Source of the DNA: an uncultured Paraprevotella sp.
GTDB taxonomy: Bacteria; Bacteroidota; Bacteroidia; Bacteroidales; Bacteroidaceae
Length of the DNA stretch: 64,000 nt
Reading direction: 5' to 3'
Assembly: GCA_944320775.1 (NCBI GenBank)
Contig: CALUIV010000008.1
Span: 33,386-97,385, forward strand
Positions 36,193-45,369 of the stretch are shown in pieces; positions within the stretch are counted from its first letter, which is position 1, and the number at the start of each line of letters is the position of its first letter. A program made the position numbers and the translations under genes. Under the pieces are notes generated by a model. It was not told where the DNA came from and searched no databases. It worked only from the letters and a program-made list of their open reading frames with translations.

Positions 36193-36765
36193 TTAGAGCG
36201 CGGCGTTTGCGTTTGTGAATCTCAATCCGTCGTTGTCGTGATAGCAAGCCCATTCATCGACAATGGCACCTTCGGGGCCGGCCATCATGAAGTGGAACGA
36301 CTCGAGCTGTTTCAGTCGGAGTACGTCGCCTACTTCTTGTTTGACGAAGTTTTTGCTGCGTATTGGTCCGTGCGTTTCAGGAATCTGTGGTGCATCAGGT
36401 GTTTCATCTCCGATTTCTGCAAAATTGTAGACCCATCCGTGTTCCACCATCCATGATTCGTGTTTAGCCGGGAATCCGGGTGTAGCCACATGAGCATGCT
36501 CGGGAATCATCTGTCCGGGCAGGAGATAGATGGCGTGAGCAAAATAACGATATTGTGGGTCGTTAACCCAAAAGATACCTCCCATGCCGACGTGTTCAAA
36601 GTCGCCAAGTCCGAAATCCGTAACCCACATTTCCTTTTCCATTAATGCTGTAAACGGTACGTTGTAGAATTTAAACATGTCTTTCATTGCTTCGATGGCT
36701 ACGGCCTGTTGGAACTGACCGTCTTTGTAAAAATCACTGTTGGTAAATTTTTTGCTGTACTTCAT
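36193..36765 (-). CDS. Cupin-type sugar isomerase (D-lyxose ketol-isomerase-like)
   Basis: 190 residues forming one cupin barrel. Likely metal ligands are the two His in PEHAHVAT, a Glu in AKHESWMVEHGW and His in the second motif, with closing VDEWACYHDN. This pattern resembles the D-lyxose isomerase/YdaE-like family, which interconverts an aldose and a ketose. No signal peptide, so it should act in the cytoplasm. It sits between the two cytochrome-like genes, 28 and 35 bp apart, and would produce the ketose that DhaK/DhaL phosphorylates. Confidence 0.72.
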   Translation of the reverse strand: MKYSKKFTNSDFYKDGQFQQAVAIEAMKDMFKFYNVPFTALMEKEMWVTDFGLGDFEHVGMGGIFWVNDPQYRYFAHAIYLLPGQMIPEHAHVATPGFPAKHESWMVEHGWVYNFAEIGDETPDAPQIPETHGPIRSKNFVKQEVGDVLRLKQLESFHFMMAGPEGAIVDEWACYHDNDGLRFTNANAAL

Positions 36766-36800
36766 GGCTTTTGTTTTGTTTAAAGGTTTTATTTTTATAA

Positions 36801-38576
36801 TTATAATGAATTGACATATTCGGTCAATGCTTCAATATCCTTCTTGGACACTTTACGATCGATGCCGTGGCGATGCACTTCGAATACTTCGCGCATCGTA
36901 GCTGCACGTCCGTCGAAAAGATAAGGTGCCGTGCGCCATACCTCGCGCAGTGTCGGTGTGTCCCAACCTTTTTCAAACTCCACGTCATCGCCGATTCGGT
37001 GCATCTGGCAGTCGGTGAAGTAGGGGCCGCTATGACAGGAACCACAACGTAACTGTTCGAATACTTTCTTTCCCTGTTGTGCCTTTTCGGAGAGTTTTCC
37101 ATCGACCAGCCAAGGACTGGGTACGGGGCGGAGCGATTTAAGATAAGCGTCAACACAACGTGCATCCTCCTCGTTTACTTCGAAGAACTGAATAAAACGG
37201 AATCCTGCACGTACAGCCCATTCTGCCGATTCACGCACACCGGAAATCATACTGGGTGGTGTAACATGGCTAAAAAGCATGCTTTTACAATTCTTAGAAT
37301 TACCTACGCCATCGTTCATCAGGTCCCAGTTCATACCGTCGGTGCGGGCATCGCCAGGGTGACATCCGTTACAGCTCTGCCAATTTTGGAAACAATGGGA
37401 GGCGTCATTGAAACAACGTTCGCCCCGATCGCGATCGGTTTCCTGTCGGTTGGGGTTTAGGTTATAGGCTATGCAGGCTCCAGTCTGGGTGTCAACTGTA
37501 TTCAGTATGTCGGCAAAGTAGGTCGGGACATAGAGCTTTCCTTCGGCCAGCAGGATAGCTCGCGGCCCATTTCCTTCCAACGGGATGCGGCGGCGCAGAC
37601 CGTATAGAAACGTCAGGTCGTATTCCAACCGTTCTTTATCTGGATAGGCTTGGAATTTGCGGAGCATATCCTGATGACGGATGATACTGATTTCGTGGGT
37701 ACCGGAATGTGACAGATAAATGTTTTTTTCGTCGCAAGCAATACCCCAGACTCCGGCCGCACCCCGTTCGGGTTCGTCGACGATCACAACGCCCTGGAAC
37801 TCCTGCGTTTTTGCATCGATGACACTGATCGCACTTGTGTTCATCCAACCTTGTTGCAGTTGGGATGTTGGTACAGTGTAGCGTCCTAAATTATGAGACA
37901 CGTAGATATAACGTCCATCCGGCGTGATGCAGATATCGCGCAGGGCATTGCTTCCGTTAGCCAGGCGGATGTCTTTTATTTTCTTGAACCGTTTCAGATC
38001 GATAACTGAAACACAGGCTGCCACATAATCTACATCAGCTCTTTGAGCCGGCAGGAAATTGGCTACGAAAAGAAAGCGTCCGTCTGTACTCATTACGGCT
38101 GAACGGGGTTCGCGCAACACTTCGACTGTCCGTTTACATTCATTCGTATTGAGGTCGATTTCGGAAACTGTGTTTTGGAATTGATTGCAGACATACAGGT
38201 GTGTTTTATCTGGATTCAATATTGGGGCACATGCACCAGATCCGGTATTGATTGTACGAACAGTCTTACCGGTAGAACGGTCGATGACATGCAGTTGGCC
38301 CTGGGTTTCGAAAGTTGTGACATAGAGATAACGTCCATCGTTGTCAATCAGACCCGTTGGAGGTGCATTGAAGTGATATTCACATCCCGTTCGTTTTCCG
38401 TCGGGCGTGTAGACAACGACTTTTTTGGTTCCCTTTTCAGCAATAAGCAAGTTTCCTTGCGGATCAGCACAAATATCTGTCGGATAAAACGGGGTTTGAG
38501 CAAAAGTCGTTGTGGTCGGCATGACGCTGACCACAACGCTCCATAGCAGTAAACGGAAAATTTTGTGTAATTTCAT
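36801..38576 (-). CDS. YncE-like propeller fused to di-haem peroxidase-like domain
   Basis: 591 residues; signal peptide (to about 27, TTTTFAQ). Residues about 30-370 are a seven-bladed propeller (DGRYLYVTTFETQGQLHVID and similar YVTN repeats). Residues about 385-591 resemble di-haem cytochrome c peroxidase/MauG-type proteins with CNGCH (402-406) and CGSCH (511-515) and the tail TPTLREVWRTAPYLFDGRA. It should be exported and need CcsBA for haem attachment. Relatives include electron-transfer and modifying enzymes, so peroxide may not be the substrate. First gene after the regulator, 14 bp downstream of it. Confidence 0.87.
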   Translation of the reverse strand: MKLHKIFRLLLWSVVVSVMPTTTTFAQTPFYPTDICADPQGNLLIAEKGTKKVVVYTPDGKRTGCEYHFNAPPTGLIDNDGRYLYVTTFETQGQLHVIDRSTGKTVRTINTGSGACAPILNPDKTHLYVCNQFQNTVSEIDLNTNECKRTVEVLREPRSAVMSTDGRFLFVANFLPAQRADVDYVAACVSVIDLKRFKKIKDIRLANGSNALRDICITPDGRYIYVSHNLGRYTVPTSQLQQGWMNTSAISVIDAKTQEFQGVVIVDEPERGAAGVWGIACDEKNIYLSHSGTHEISIIRHQDMLRKFQAYPDKERLEYDLTFLYGLRRRIPLEGNGPRAILLAEGKLYVPTYFADILNTVDTQTGACIAYNLNPNRQETDRDRGERCFNDASHCFQNWQSCNGCHPGDARTDGMNWDLMNDGVGNSKNCKSMLFSHVTPPSMISGVRESAEWAVRAGFRFIQFFEVNEEDARCVDAYLKSLRPVPSPWLVDGKLSEKAQQGKKVFEQLRCGSCHSGPYFTDCQMHRIGDDVEFEKGWDTPTLREVWRTAPYLFDGRAATMREVFEVHRHGIDRKVSKKDIEALTEYVNSL

Positions 38577-38590
38577 GGGTGTGTATTTTT

Positions 38591-39373
38591 TTATGTGTTT
38601 TTTACAAAGCCGAGTTCAGTAGAGATCAGATCTGCTGTTCGCATAATCCGTTCGGCATCGAGCTGGAGTGTTTGGGGGGCAAGGCGGTCTTTTGGCCCCG
38701 AAATCCAAATGGCACCACAAGGATAGCCTTTATAGTTAAATACGGGGGCGCCGATACAGATTACGCCCGTAAGTTCTTCTTCGTTGTCCAAAGCATATCC
38801 TGTCTGCATCACGTGCTCGAGTTCTTTCAGATAGTCTTCCCTGCTGGTTATCGTCCGTTCGTTGTAGGGACGGAAATCCATATACGACAGGTAACGCTCA
38901 CGTACGCTGGCCGGTAAGTAGGCCATAATGGCTTTTCCCGGAGCTGAGCAGTGGAGTTCGAAGGCTTTGCCGGGTGAAAGCGTAAAACTGAAGGCATGCA
39001 GTCCTAAAGCCTGATCGATAAAGATACCTTTTTCTTCACCAAGTACACCGAAACAGGCCGTTTCTTTCGTTTCATCGCGAAGATTACGCAGATGAGGTAG
39101 TACGGTTTCGAGTAACTGATGTTCGTTTAGGGCTCTAAATCCCATTGTTAATAGTTTGCGCGAGAGTTTATAGCGTTTAGAATCTTCGTTATAAGTCAGA
39201 TATTCCAAACGCACCATGGTATTTAAGATACGATAGGCTGTGGTCTGGGAAATTTCCAGATCGTTCTTAATTTCCTGTAGGGTTTTACCTTTTGTACTGT
39301 AAGAAAGATAATCTAATACAGCTAATCCTTTTTCTAAATTAGGTACTTTATAGTTAGTATCTAGATTTTCCAT
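38591..39373 (-). CDS. IclR-family transcription regulator
   Basis: 260 residues. Winged helix-turn-helix at about 15-80 (LQEIKNDLEISQTTAYRILNTMVRLEYLTY) and an IclR effector-binding domain at about 90-255 (LHCSAPGKAIMAYLP; NEELTGVICIGAPVFN; GAIWISGP). IclR proteins sense small carbon compounds and repress or activate nearby catabolic genes. It is the first gene of the operon and lies 24 bp from a palindromic candidate operator, which points to autoregulation together with the whole operon. Confidence 0.93.
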   Translation of the reverse strand: MENLDTNYKVPNLEKGLAVLDYLSYSTKGKTLQEIKNDLEISQTTAYRILNTMVRLEYLTYNEDSKRYKLSRKLLTMGFRALNEHQLLETVLPHLRNLRDETKETACFGVLGEEKGIFIDQALGLHAFSFTLSPGKAFELHCSAPGKAIMAYLPASVRERYLSYMDFRPYNERTITSREDYLKELEHVMQTGYALDNEEELTGVICIGAPVFNYKGYPCGAIWISGPKDRLAPQTLQLDAERIMRTADLISTELGFVKNT

Positions 39374-39397
39374 ATATGAATGGCTGTTTTTTCTTAT

Positions 39398-39414
39398 TTG
39401 GAATACGTTTCCAA
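39398..39414. promoter_or_regulatory. Candidate IclR operator
   Basis: TTGGAATACGTTTCCAA: arms TTGGAA and TTCCAA around 5 bases, 25-41 bp upstream of the IclR start codon. The AllR-type operators of the IclR family have the form TTGGAA-N5-TTCCAA. I saw no second copy elsewhere in the window. Confidence 0.65.
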
Positions 39415-39564
39415 CTTTTTCCGAAAGATAATAAAATAATTATGGATAAACAATGGCTTAACTGTTTTTAATCTGTATTTGTTCTCTAAAAATATATTAA
39501 TCGTCCTGTTTGTGTCTGATATTTAGGATTTTATCATTATACTTATATGATGTTTTAGAAATAA

Positions 39565-39607
39565 AATCACCATTAAAAAGTTTAAATTTTACTTTTTAAT
39601 GGTGATT
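39565..39607 (-). terminator. Terminator of the GH35-GH95 pair
   Basis: Perfect 17-bp stem (AATCACCATTAAAAAGT and complement at 39591-39607, 10-nt loop), 13 bp after the GH95 stop codon on the minus strand. The rest of 39415-39564 is AT-rich and shows no gene. Confidence 0.75.
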
Positions 39608-39620
39608 AAAGTTTATATTC

Positions 39621-42095
39621 TTAGTTTACTGACTTAATCAGGCTAAACGATCCATTTTTAAATTCCAGCAAATATTTTTTTCCGGCTTCACTATCGAAGC
39701 CAATGGTCTCATTTTTGTAACGAACAGAACAATGACCACCTGAACGGGCGTGAACGATAGCTTTAGTCAGATTATTGTCTTTCCAATAGATATCTACAAC
39801 GAAATTTCCACGGGCACATACACCAGTGAGTTTTCCGTCATGCCAAACGTTAGGAAGAGCAGGAAGCAGATGGATGAAACCCATATGACTTTGCAAGAGC
39901 ATTTCTGTTACTCCGGCTGTTCCACCAAAGTTGCCATCAATTTGGAATGGTGGATGACTATCCCATAAATTGGCATTCGTTCCGTTTTTAAGCAAATTTC
40001 CGAAGAGTGTATAAGAACGGTTTCCATCATGTAATCGCGCCCATTGATTCAGTTTCCATCCCATACTCCAGCCTGTAGCCCCATCGCCACGATGCTCTAA
40101 TACAACTCGTGAAGCTTTGGCGAGTTCAGGCGTTGTTACAGGTGATATGGTATGTCCCGGATGAAGACCAAAAAGATGGTTGACATGCCGGTGTTCATCT
40201 CTTGGATCGTCAATGTCTTGCGACCATTCCATCAATTGTCCATAACGTCCTATTCGATAGGGAACCATTTTTTGCAATACCTTTTCCCATTCGGCTCTTT
40301 CACTTTCTTCTTTATTTAACACTTTACTGGCCTCGATGGCATCTGTAAGAATTTCTCTGATAACTGCATGTGAAAAGGTAGCACCTTCGTCAATGGGGCC
40401 ATGTTCAGGTGAAGTTGATGGTGCTGCTGTATAAGTACCGTCGGGTTTGCACCATAAATAGTCGGTGGCAAAATTTGCTGCCCCTTTGATCAGGTCATAA
40501 CCGATAGATTGCAAGAATAACGTATCGCGTGTATAGTCATAATAATCCCATACGTGTGTGGCCAGCCACGGACCGGCTACAGGAGAAAAATTCCAGGACA
40601 TATCTTTGTCGCGCAATGGAGTTGTAAAACCAAATATGTTGGATGAAATAGAGGCAGTCCATCCACGTGCCCCGAAATAGGCCTGAGCTGTTCGTTCTCC
40701 CGGTTTGACTAAAGAGCGGATGAAATCCATAAATGGTTGTGCACATTCTGCCAGATTGGTTGGACAGGCAGGCCAATAATTCATTTGTACATTAATATTA
40801 TTATGGTAGTCTACACGCCAAGGACCGTCTACATTGTTATGCCACATTCCCTGTAGGTTGGCCGGTAGATTACCTGGTCGGGAACTGGCGATAAGCAGAT
40901 ATCGTCCGAATTGATAGTATAGGGATTCTAAACCATAATCTGGAGCTCCCGTACGATAACGCGCTATACGTTCTGGAGTAGATAAATGCTGTATTTCCGA
41001 ACTTGGATAATCGGGATTAATTTCAAATTTTGTCCGTCTGAATAGTTCTGCATAATCGTTGTAATGATTTTGAAGCAGCGTTTTGAATGATTGTTTTGAA
41101 GCTTTTTTGATCCAGGATTCTGTGGTATTCATTGGTTTGATGCCAACATAGGTCTTCGGATCCTTGAAGTCTGGATCAAAATTGATTTTATAGTCCGTGT
41201 CAGCCGTAATCAGGAACATGACCTCGTCGGCTTGCTCTACATGAATTCGTCCTTCTTTGTCTGTCCAGGCCTTACCGCCATCAACGAGAGCTTGTGCCCG
41301 AACGACATATTGCATATCATTGTTTTCCAGATGTGCCGAGAAACAGAAACCGCCTTTCGGATTTTTCCGGAAAGTTCCTTTGGACAATGGGTTAGGTGTA
41401 TAACTCAGGGTTAGGTTTTGTTTTCCTTTTTGTGATGCAGAAAAACGGATGACCATGACCTGATCCGGATAGGAAATAAAATATTCCCGTTTATAGGCGA
41501 TACCATTTTGAGAAAATGAAACCTTGACTAAAGCAGAATCGAGTGACAGAGTACGCGAATATTTTTCGACGTCTTGGTCGTTCAAATCAGTTTGAATATC
41601 AAATACACCGGCTGAGGTGAAACTTCCAAAACGAAATGGTGTTTCTGCATCGGCTTCGTATGGAACTTCACTATTGAAATTATCTTGTGTGAGTTGAGTT
41701 ACTTTTGCTTGGTCCTTATCTAAAAATGCCTGACGTATTTCTTTTAGTACAGCTGAAGAGTTTTTGTTCACATTCCAATAATAGTCTGCACCTTTTGCCG
41801 TATTAGGACCGCCTCGCCAAAGGCTTTTTTCATTAAAAGTGAAATGTTCAGTTGCTATTGAACCATAAATGTTTGCACCGATACTACCATTTCCTATCGG
41901 TAGGGTTTCATGTTCCCATTTCGGTTCCAAATTTCCATGACCGCTACCTGTTGCGACTCCTGGGTTATTTCCCCAGGCAGCTTGGTTTCCAGAGGGTATC
42001 GGAGTGTGGAAAATGATATTCATTTGTTGTTGGGCATATATATTAGTATTCAAGCATGCAGCAATGAATCCAGCCCAGAAAACATTATTTTTCAT
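39621..42095 (-). CDS. Glycoside hydrolase family 95 (alpha-L-fucosidase / alpha-L-galactosidase)
   Basis: 824 residues with signal peptide (to about 21, NTNIYAQ). GH95 hallmarks are present: LPIGNGSIGANIYG and NEKSLWRGGP at the N-terminus; NINVQMNYWPACPTNLAE with substrate-binding Asn; the Glu in SPEHGPIDEGATFSH; and SHPPFQIDGNFGGTAG with the Asp. GH95 enzymes cleave alpha-1,2-L-fucosides or alpha-L-galactosides. It lies 4 bp after the GH35 gene, so both are made together. Together they could trim fucosylated or L-galactosylated galactans, xyloglucan or pectin side chains. Confidence 0.93.
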   Translation of the reverse strand: MKNNVFWAGFIAACLNTNIYAQQQMNIIFHTPIPSGNQAAWGNNPGVATGSGHGNLEPKWEHETLPIGNGSIGANIYGSIATEHFTFNEKSLWRGGPNTAKGADYYWNVNKNSSAVLKEIRQAFLDKDQAKVTQLTQDNFNSEVPYEADAETPFRFGSFTSAGVFDIQTDLNDQDVEKYSRTLSLDSALVKVSFSQNGIAYKREYFISYPDQVMVIRFSASQKGKQNLTLSYTPNPLSKGTFRKNPKGGFCFSAHLENNDMQYVVRAQALVDGGKAWTDKEGRIHVEQADEVMFLITADTDYKINFDPDFKDPKTYVGIKPMNTTESWIKKASKQSFKTLLQNHYNDYAELFRRTKFEINPDYPSSEIQHLSTPERIARYRTGAPDYGLESLYYQFGRYLLIASSRPGNLPANLQGMWHNNVDGPWRVDYHNNINVQMNYWPACPTNLAECAQPFMDFIRSLVKPGERTAQAYFGARGWTASISSNIFGFTTPLRDKDMSWNFSPVAGPWLATHVWDYYDYTRDTLFLQSIGYDLIKGAANFATDYLWCKPDGTYTAAPSTSPEHGPIDEGATFSHAVIREILTDAIEASKVLNKEESERAEWEKVLQKMVPYRIGRYGQLMEWSQDIDDPRDEHRHVNHLFGLHPGHTISPVTTPELAKASRVVLEHRGDGATGWSMGWKLNQWARLHDGNRSYTLFGNLLKNGTNANLWDSHPPFQIDGNFGGTAGVTEMLLQSHMGFIHLLPALPNVWHDGKLTGVCARGNFVVDIYWKDNNLTKAIVHARSGGHCSVRYKNETIGFDSEAGKKYLLEFKNGSFSLIKSVN

Positions 42096-42099
42096 ACGA

Positions 42100-44448
42100 T
42101 TATTTTTTATTCATTTGAAAAGGTTCTACACGTAAATAAATGCGATAATCTTTGATTATTGCCGGAGCATTTTGTTGTGGTCGGGGTAAATAACGGAAAC
42201 CGCTGATTGAATATGTTTTACCCAAATCCAGCACCAACTGATGGGGGAATCCTGTCTTGTTCTGACTCCATGCAGTATGCCAGAAGGTTGATTCTTGCAG
42301 ATCGAATACTTTGTCGCCGTCTGAATTTTCAGACAGAATTTCTTCGCTGTCGGCATAGGCTGTACTCCAGTCGGTGCGAGGAATTTCTTTACCATTTTCA
42401 TCTAAAATATATAGTTCAGCAATTGATGCCATATCATCATTCCTGAAACTACTCAGTGCCTCAATACAAAAATATCGAGCTTGTTGAGTCTGATCAAATC
42501 GGATGGTTTGCCATTGGTTTCCGCTTTCGAAAGTTCCTTCTTTAACCAAGTCTTTGTTTGACAGGATTAGTGTTTCTCCTTTTTTACGGTGATATAAGGA
42601 TTCTTCCGGTCGCAGGTCATCTAAAATAGGGTGGGTGAGTCCTTGTACAGTTGTGGCACTTGGTGTTTCCAAATCGAATACAATTATTTCGTTCTTTCCT
42701 TTTTTCAGCCAGCAACCAGGCATATATAATGTCTGTTGTGGTCCGATTTTCCAAAAACGGCCCAGATTTTTTCCATTAACCCAAACCATTCCTTTACCCC
42801 AAGTGGACATATCAAGGAACGTATCCCCGGTTTTCGATAATGTAAATGTACCTTTATACCAAGCCGGTCCGTTGTTTTTTCCTTGTCGGCTAAAATGATG
42901 TTTCTTTTGGAATTTATAATCTACTGGAAAATTATAGACAGCCCATTCTTTTAATTCTGTCTTACTGTCCTGCTTGCACAACCAGACCTTTTCTGTGATT
43001 CCTTTTCGGTCGATGATTCCTTCACCGAAATTGACGCGTCCGGTTGCTTCAACTAATATATCCAAGGTTTGATTGTTCTTCGTTTCGGGTAGTTTTACTA
43101 ATTTTTCACCTCTACGACGGTCAAGTTTCCCTATTTCTTTTCCGTCCAAATAAATCAATGCCCAGTCATGCACTTCGTCAATTAGGAGTGTCCGTTTACT
43201 GTCGCCGGCAGGCAATGTGGTACGATACAGAATACGTCCCCAACCCTGATCAAAATTTTCCATGGGTTGTATCTCCATGCTGTATTGAGGTTGTGGTAGT
43301 TGCTGGAATAAGGGTGCAACCTCATCCAAGGTAAATGTAGGAATTTCGATGACTGGATAGGGTGCAGGGATTTCATTCGGTATTTGTTCTCCTTCATTCA
43401 GATATTGTGCCTGCAGTTTACGTACTGCATGAAATTTCTCTGTGGCCCATCCGGCCTCACTGATGGGTGCGTCATAATCATATGAGGTGGCCATGGTTGA
43501 ATAAGGAGGTGTGTTTGCACCGCCCCATTGGCCGAAAGTGGTTCCGCCATGTGCCATATACAGACTATATGAGATACCCCGGTCAAGCATGTCTTTCATA
43601 CTACCGCACATGACTTCTGCACTGCGCGTGGCATGAGGACGTCCCCAGTGATCAAACCATCCCGACCAATATTCACTGCACATTAGTGGAATATCCGGTT
43701 GGTCTGCAGCCAAAGCCTTGAATTGTTCGTCGATGTTCGAACCTGCACCAAAGTTGATGGTACTGAGTACGCCATCGAGCATGGTTTCTTTGAAGTTTGA
43801 ACTCCATGCACAAGAGAAAAGCTGTACATCTTTGAATCCTGCCTCAACAACAATATCTTTTATTTGTCGGAGATATTCTTTATCGTTACCATAAAGCGGA
43901 TATTCATTTTCTACCTGAACCATCAGAATATTTCCTCCGTTACTGAGTAGCATAGGGGATAGTTCTTTTCCGACTTTATTCATGAAAATGCGTGTTCGTT
44001 CCATGAAGAAGTCATCTTCCTTACTTCTGATTTTTACATCTTTCTTTTTGAGTAACCACCAGGGCAGGCCTCCCATATCCCATTCTGCGCAGACATATGG
44101 GCCCGGGCGTACAATAATGTACATGTCATTTTTCTGGGCCAATTCACAAAATTCGCGGATGTCATTTTGGCCTTTGAAATTAAATTCCCCCATCTTTTGT
44201 TCGTGTATATTCCAAAATACGTATAAACAGATGGTATTCATGCCCATAGCTTTACACATTTGAATACGGTGTTCCCAATATTCTTTAGGAATACGGGGAT
44301 AATGGATTTCGGCAGCTCTGATGACAAATGGTTTTCCATTAAGCAAAAAGGTTCTTTTTCCCAGCTCAAAGGTTGTTGCAGATATTGGCTGAATGACTGC
44401 CATACTGCATACGGTCAAAAGCAATAATAGTTTCGTGATTTTTTTCAT
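42100..44448 (-). CDS. Glycoside hydrolase family 35 beta-galactosidase with discoidin tail
   Basis: 782 residues with a signal peptide. The GH35 barrel (about 28-350) has the acid/base Glu182 in VENEYPLYG and nucleophile Glu259 in MCSEYWSGWFDHWG. Later beta-sandwich domains include GMVWVNGKNLGRFW, and the last about 150 residues resemble a discoidin domain (QLVLDLGKTYSISGFRYLP). It removes terminal beta-galactose in the periplasm. A -7-like element TAATTTTG on the minus strand at 44517-44524 may drive the GH35-GH95 pair. Confidence 0.94.
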   Translation of the reverse strand: MKKITKLLLLLTVCSMAVIQPISATTFELGKRTFLLNGKPFVIRAAEIHYPRIPKEYWEHRIQMCKAMGMNTICLYVFWNIHEQKMGEFNFKGQNDIREFCELAQKNDMYIIVRPGPYVCAEWDMGGLPWWLLKKKDVKIRSKEDDFFMERTRIFMNKVGKELSPMLLSNGGNILMVQVENEYPLYGNDKEYLRQIKDIVVEAGFKDVQLFSCAWSSNFKETMLDGVLSTINFGAGSNIDEQFKALAADQPDIPLMCSEYWSGWFDHWGRPHATRSAEVMCGSMKDMLDRGISYSLYMAHGGTTFGQWGGANTPPYSTMATSYDYDAPISEAGWATEKFHAVRKLQAQYLNEGEQIPNEIPAPYPVIEIPTFTLDEVAPLFQQLPQPQYSMEIQPMENFDQGWGRILYRTTLPAGDSKRTLLIDEVHDWALIYLDGKEIGKLDRRRGEKLVKLPETKNNQTLDILVEATGRVNFGEGIIDRKGITEKVWLCKQDSKTELKEWAVYNFPVDYKFQKKHHFSRQGKNNGPAWYKGTFTLSKTGDTFLDMSTWGKGMVWVNGKNLGRFWKIGPQQTLYMPGCWLKKGKNEIIVFDLETPSATTVQGLTHPILDDLRPEESLYHRKKGETLILSNKDLVKEGTFESGNQWQTIRFDQTQQARYFCIEALSSFRNDDMASIAELYILDENGKEIPRTDWSTAYADSEEILSENSDGDKVFDLQESTFWHTAWSQNKTGFPHQLVLDLGKTYSISGFRYLPRPQQNAPAIIKDYRIYLRVEPFQMNKK

Positions 44449-44686
44449 GCTCTTTTTAAGGATTATTTATTAAGTTAATGTTAGATGTTTAATTCAGTAA
44501 ATCAGATTTATTGAAACAAAATTAATAGCTTTATTTTTAGAGATAAAGTTTATTATAAAAAATAAAGATTATGCCATTATATCAATGTATTATTCAATAT
44601 AAATTATTCTTTTTGTTAAATTTAGTTTCTCTTATGGAAGGTAAGAGACATGAAAATTGGATTTTTGGGCAAAACTTTTTTATATT

Positions 44687-45313
44687 ATGACTTATGAGGA
44701 AAAAGAGGGTAAAGTCGTGGTACATCTGAAAGGACATGCCTTGAAAGTCGGTATACAAATGAATATTCATATCGAACCTCAGGGAACCGTCTATATCGAT
44801 TACGTCACCGAAAACGAACCGAACGGCTGGTTGCGCGAAGCCGGTCTCAAGTTTTATCTTTCTGATCAGATCGAGCGATTGTCGTGGAGTCGGAAGGGTT
44901 ATTGGACGACCTATCCTGAAAACAGTATGTCGGGCAATGAAGGCAGTTGTGGTTTATATGATTCGAAAAAGATAGCTTACAGGGAACAGCCCAAACAACC
45001 CTGGAGCAAAGACCGTTACAATTATTATTATTTTGCCGATGCAGGAGCCGACTGTCAGAAACCATTGACTTATATGGCTAAGGCCATGAAAGAGCAGGTT
45101 TATGAATATCGCGTAGCACCAAAGCGGGGTAAAGGTGCCTTGACGGTACTTTCCGAACGGGCTGAAGTGGCTTGCCGGATGAACAAAAAGGCAGACGAAC
45201 AACTGATTCTGTATGTGAACAACCGTTGGGATTATCCTGAGATAGCCTGGGGTAACTACTGCAAGGCGATTGATGTGTCGCCGGTCTATGGAAAAATCAA
45301 GATTCATTTGTAA
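44687..45313 (+). pseudogene. GH2 C-terminal fragment (beta-galactosidase small-domain remnant)
   Basis: About 208 residues from ATG 44687, with no signal peptide and no catalytic barrel. The sequence (GLKFYLSDQIERLSWSRKGY, TYPENSMSG, GLYDSKKIAY, ILYVNNRWDYPEIAWG) resembles the terminal beta-sandwich domain of GH2 enzymes, which does not act alone. The upstream 230 bp is AT-rich with no barrel remnant visible, so this is most likely a truncated gene; an independently translated domain is the alternative. The reading frame is intact. The sulfatase gene starts 56 bp downstream on the same strand. Confidence 0.6.
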
Positions 45314-45369
45314 CAGGAAAACTACTTTTATAAAATTTAATACCATTAATGTAAAAACAAAATTGAATT

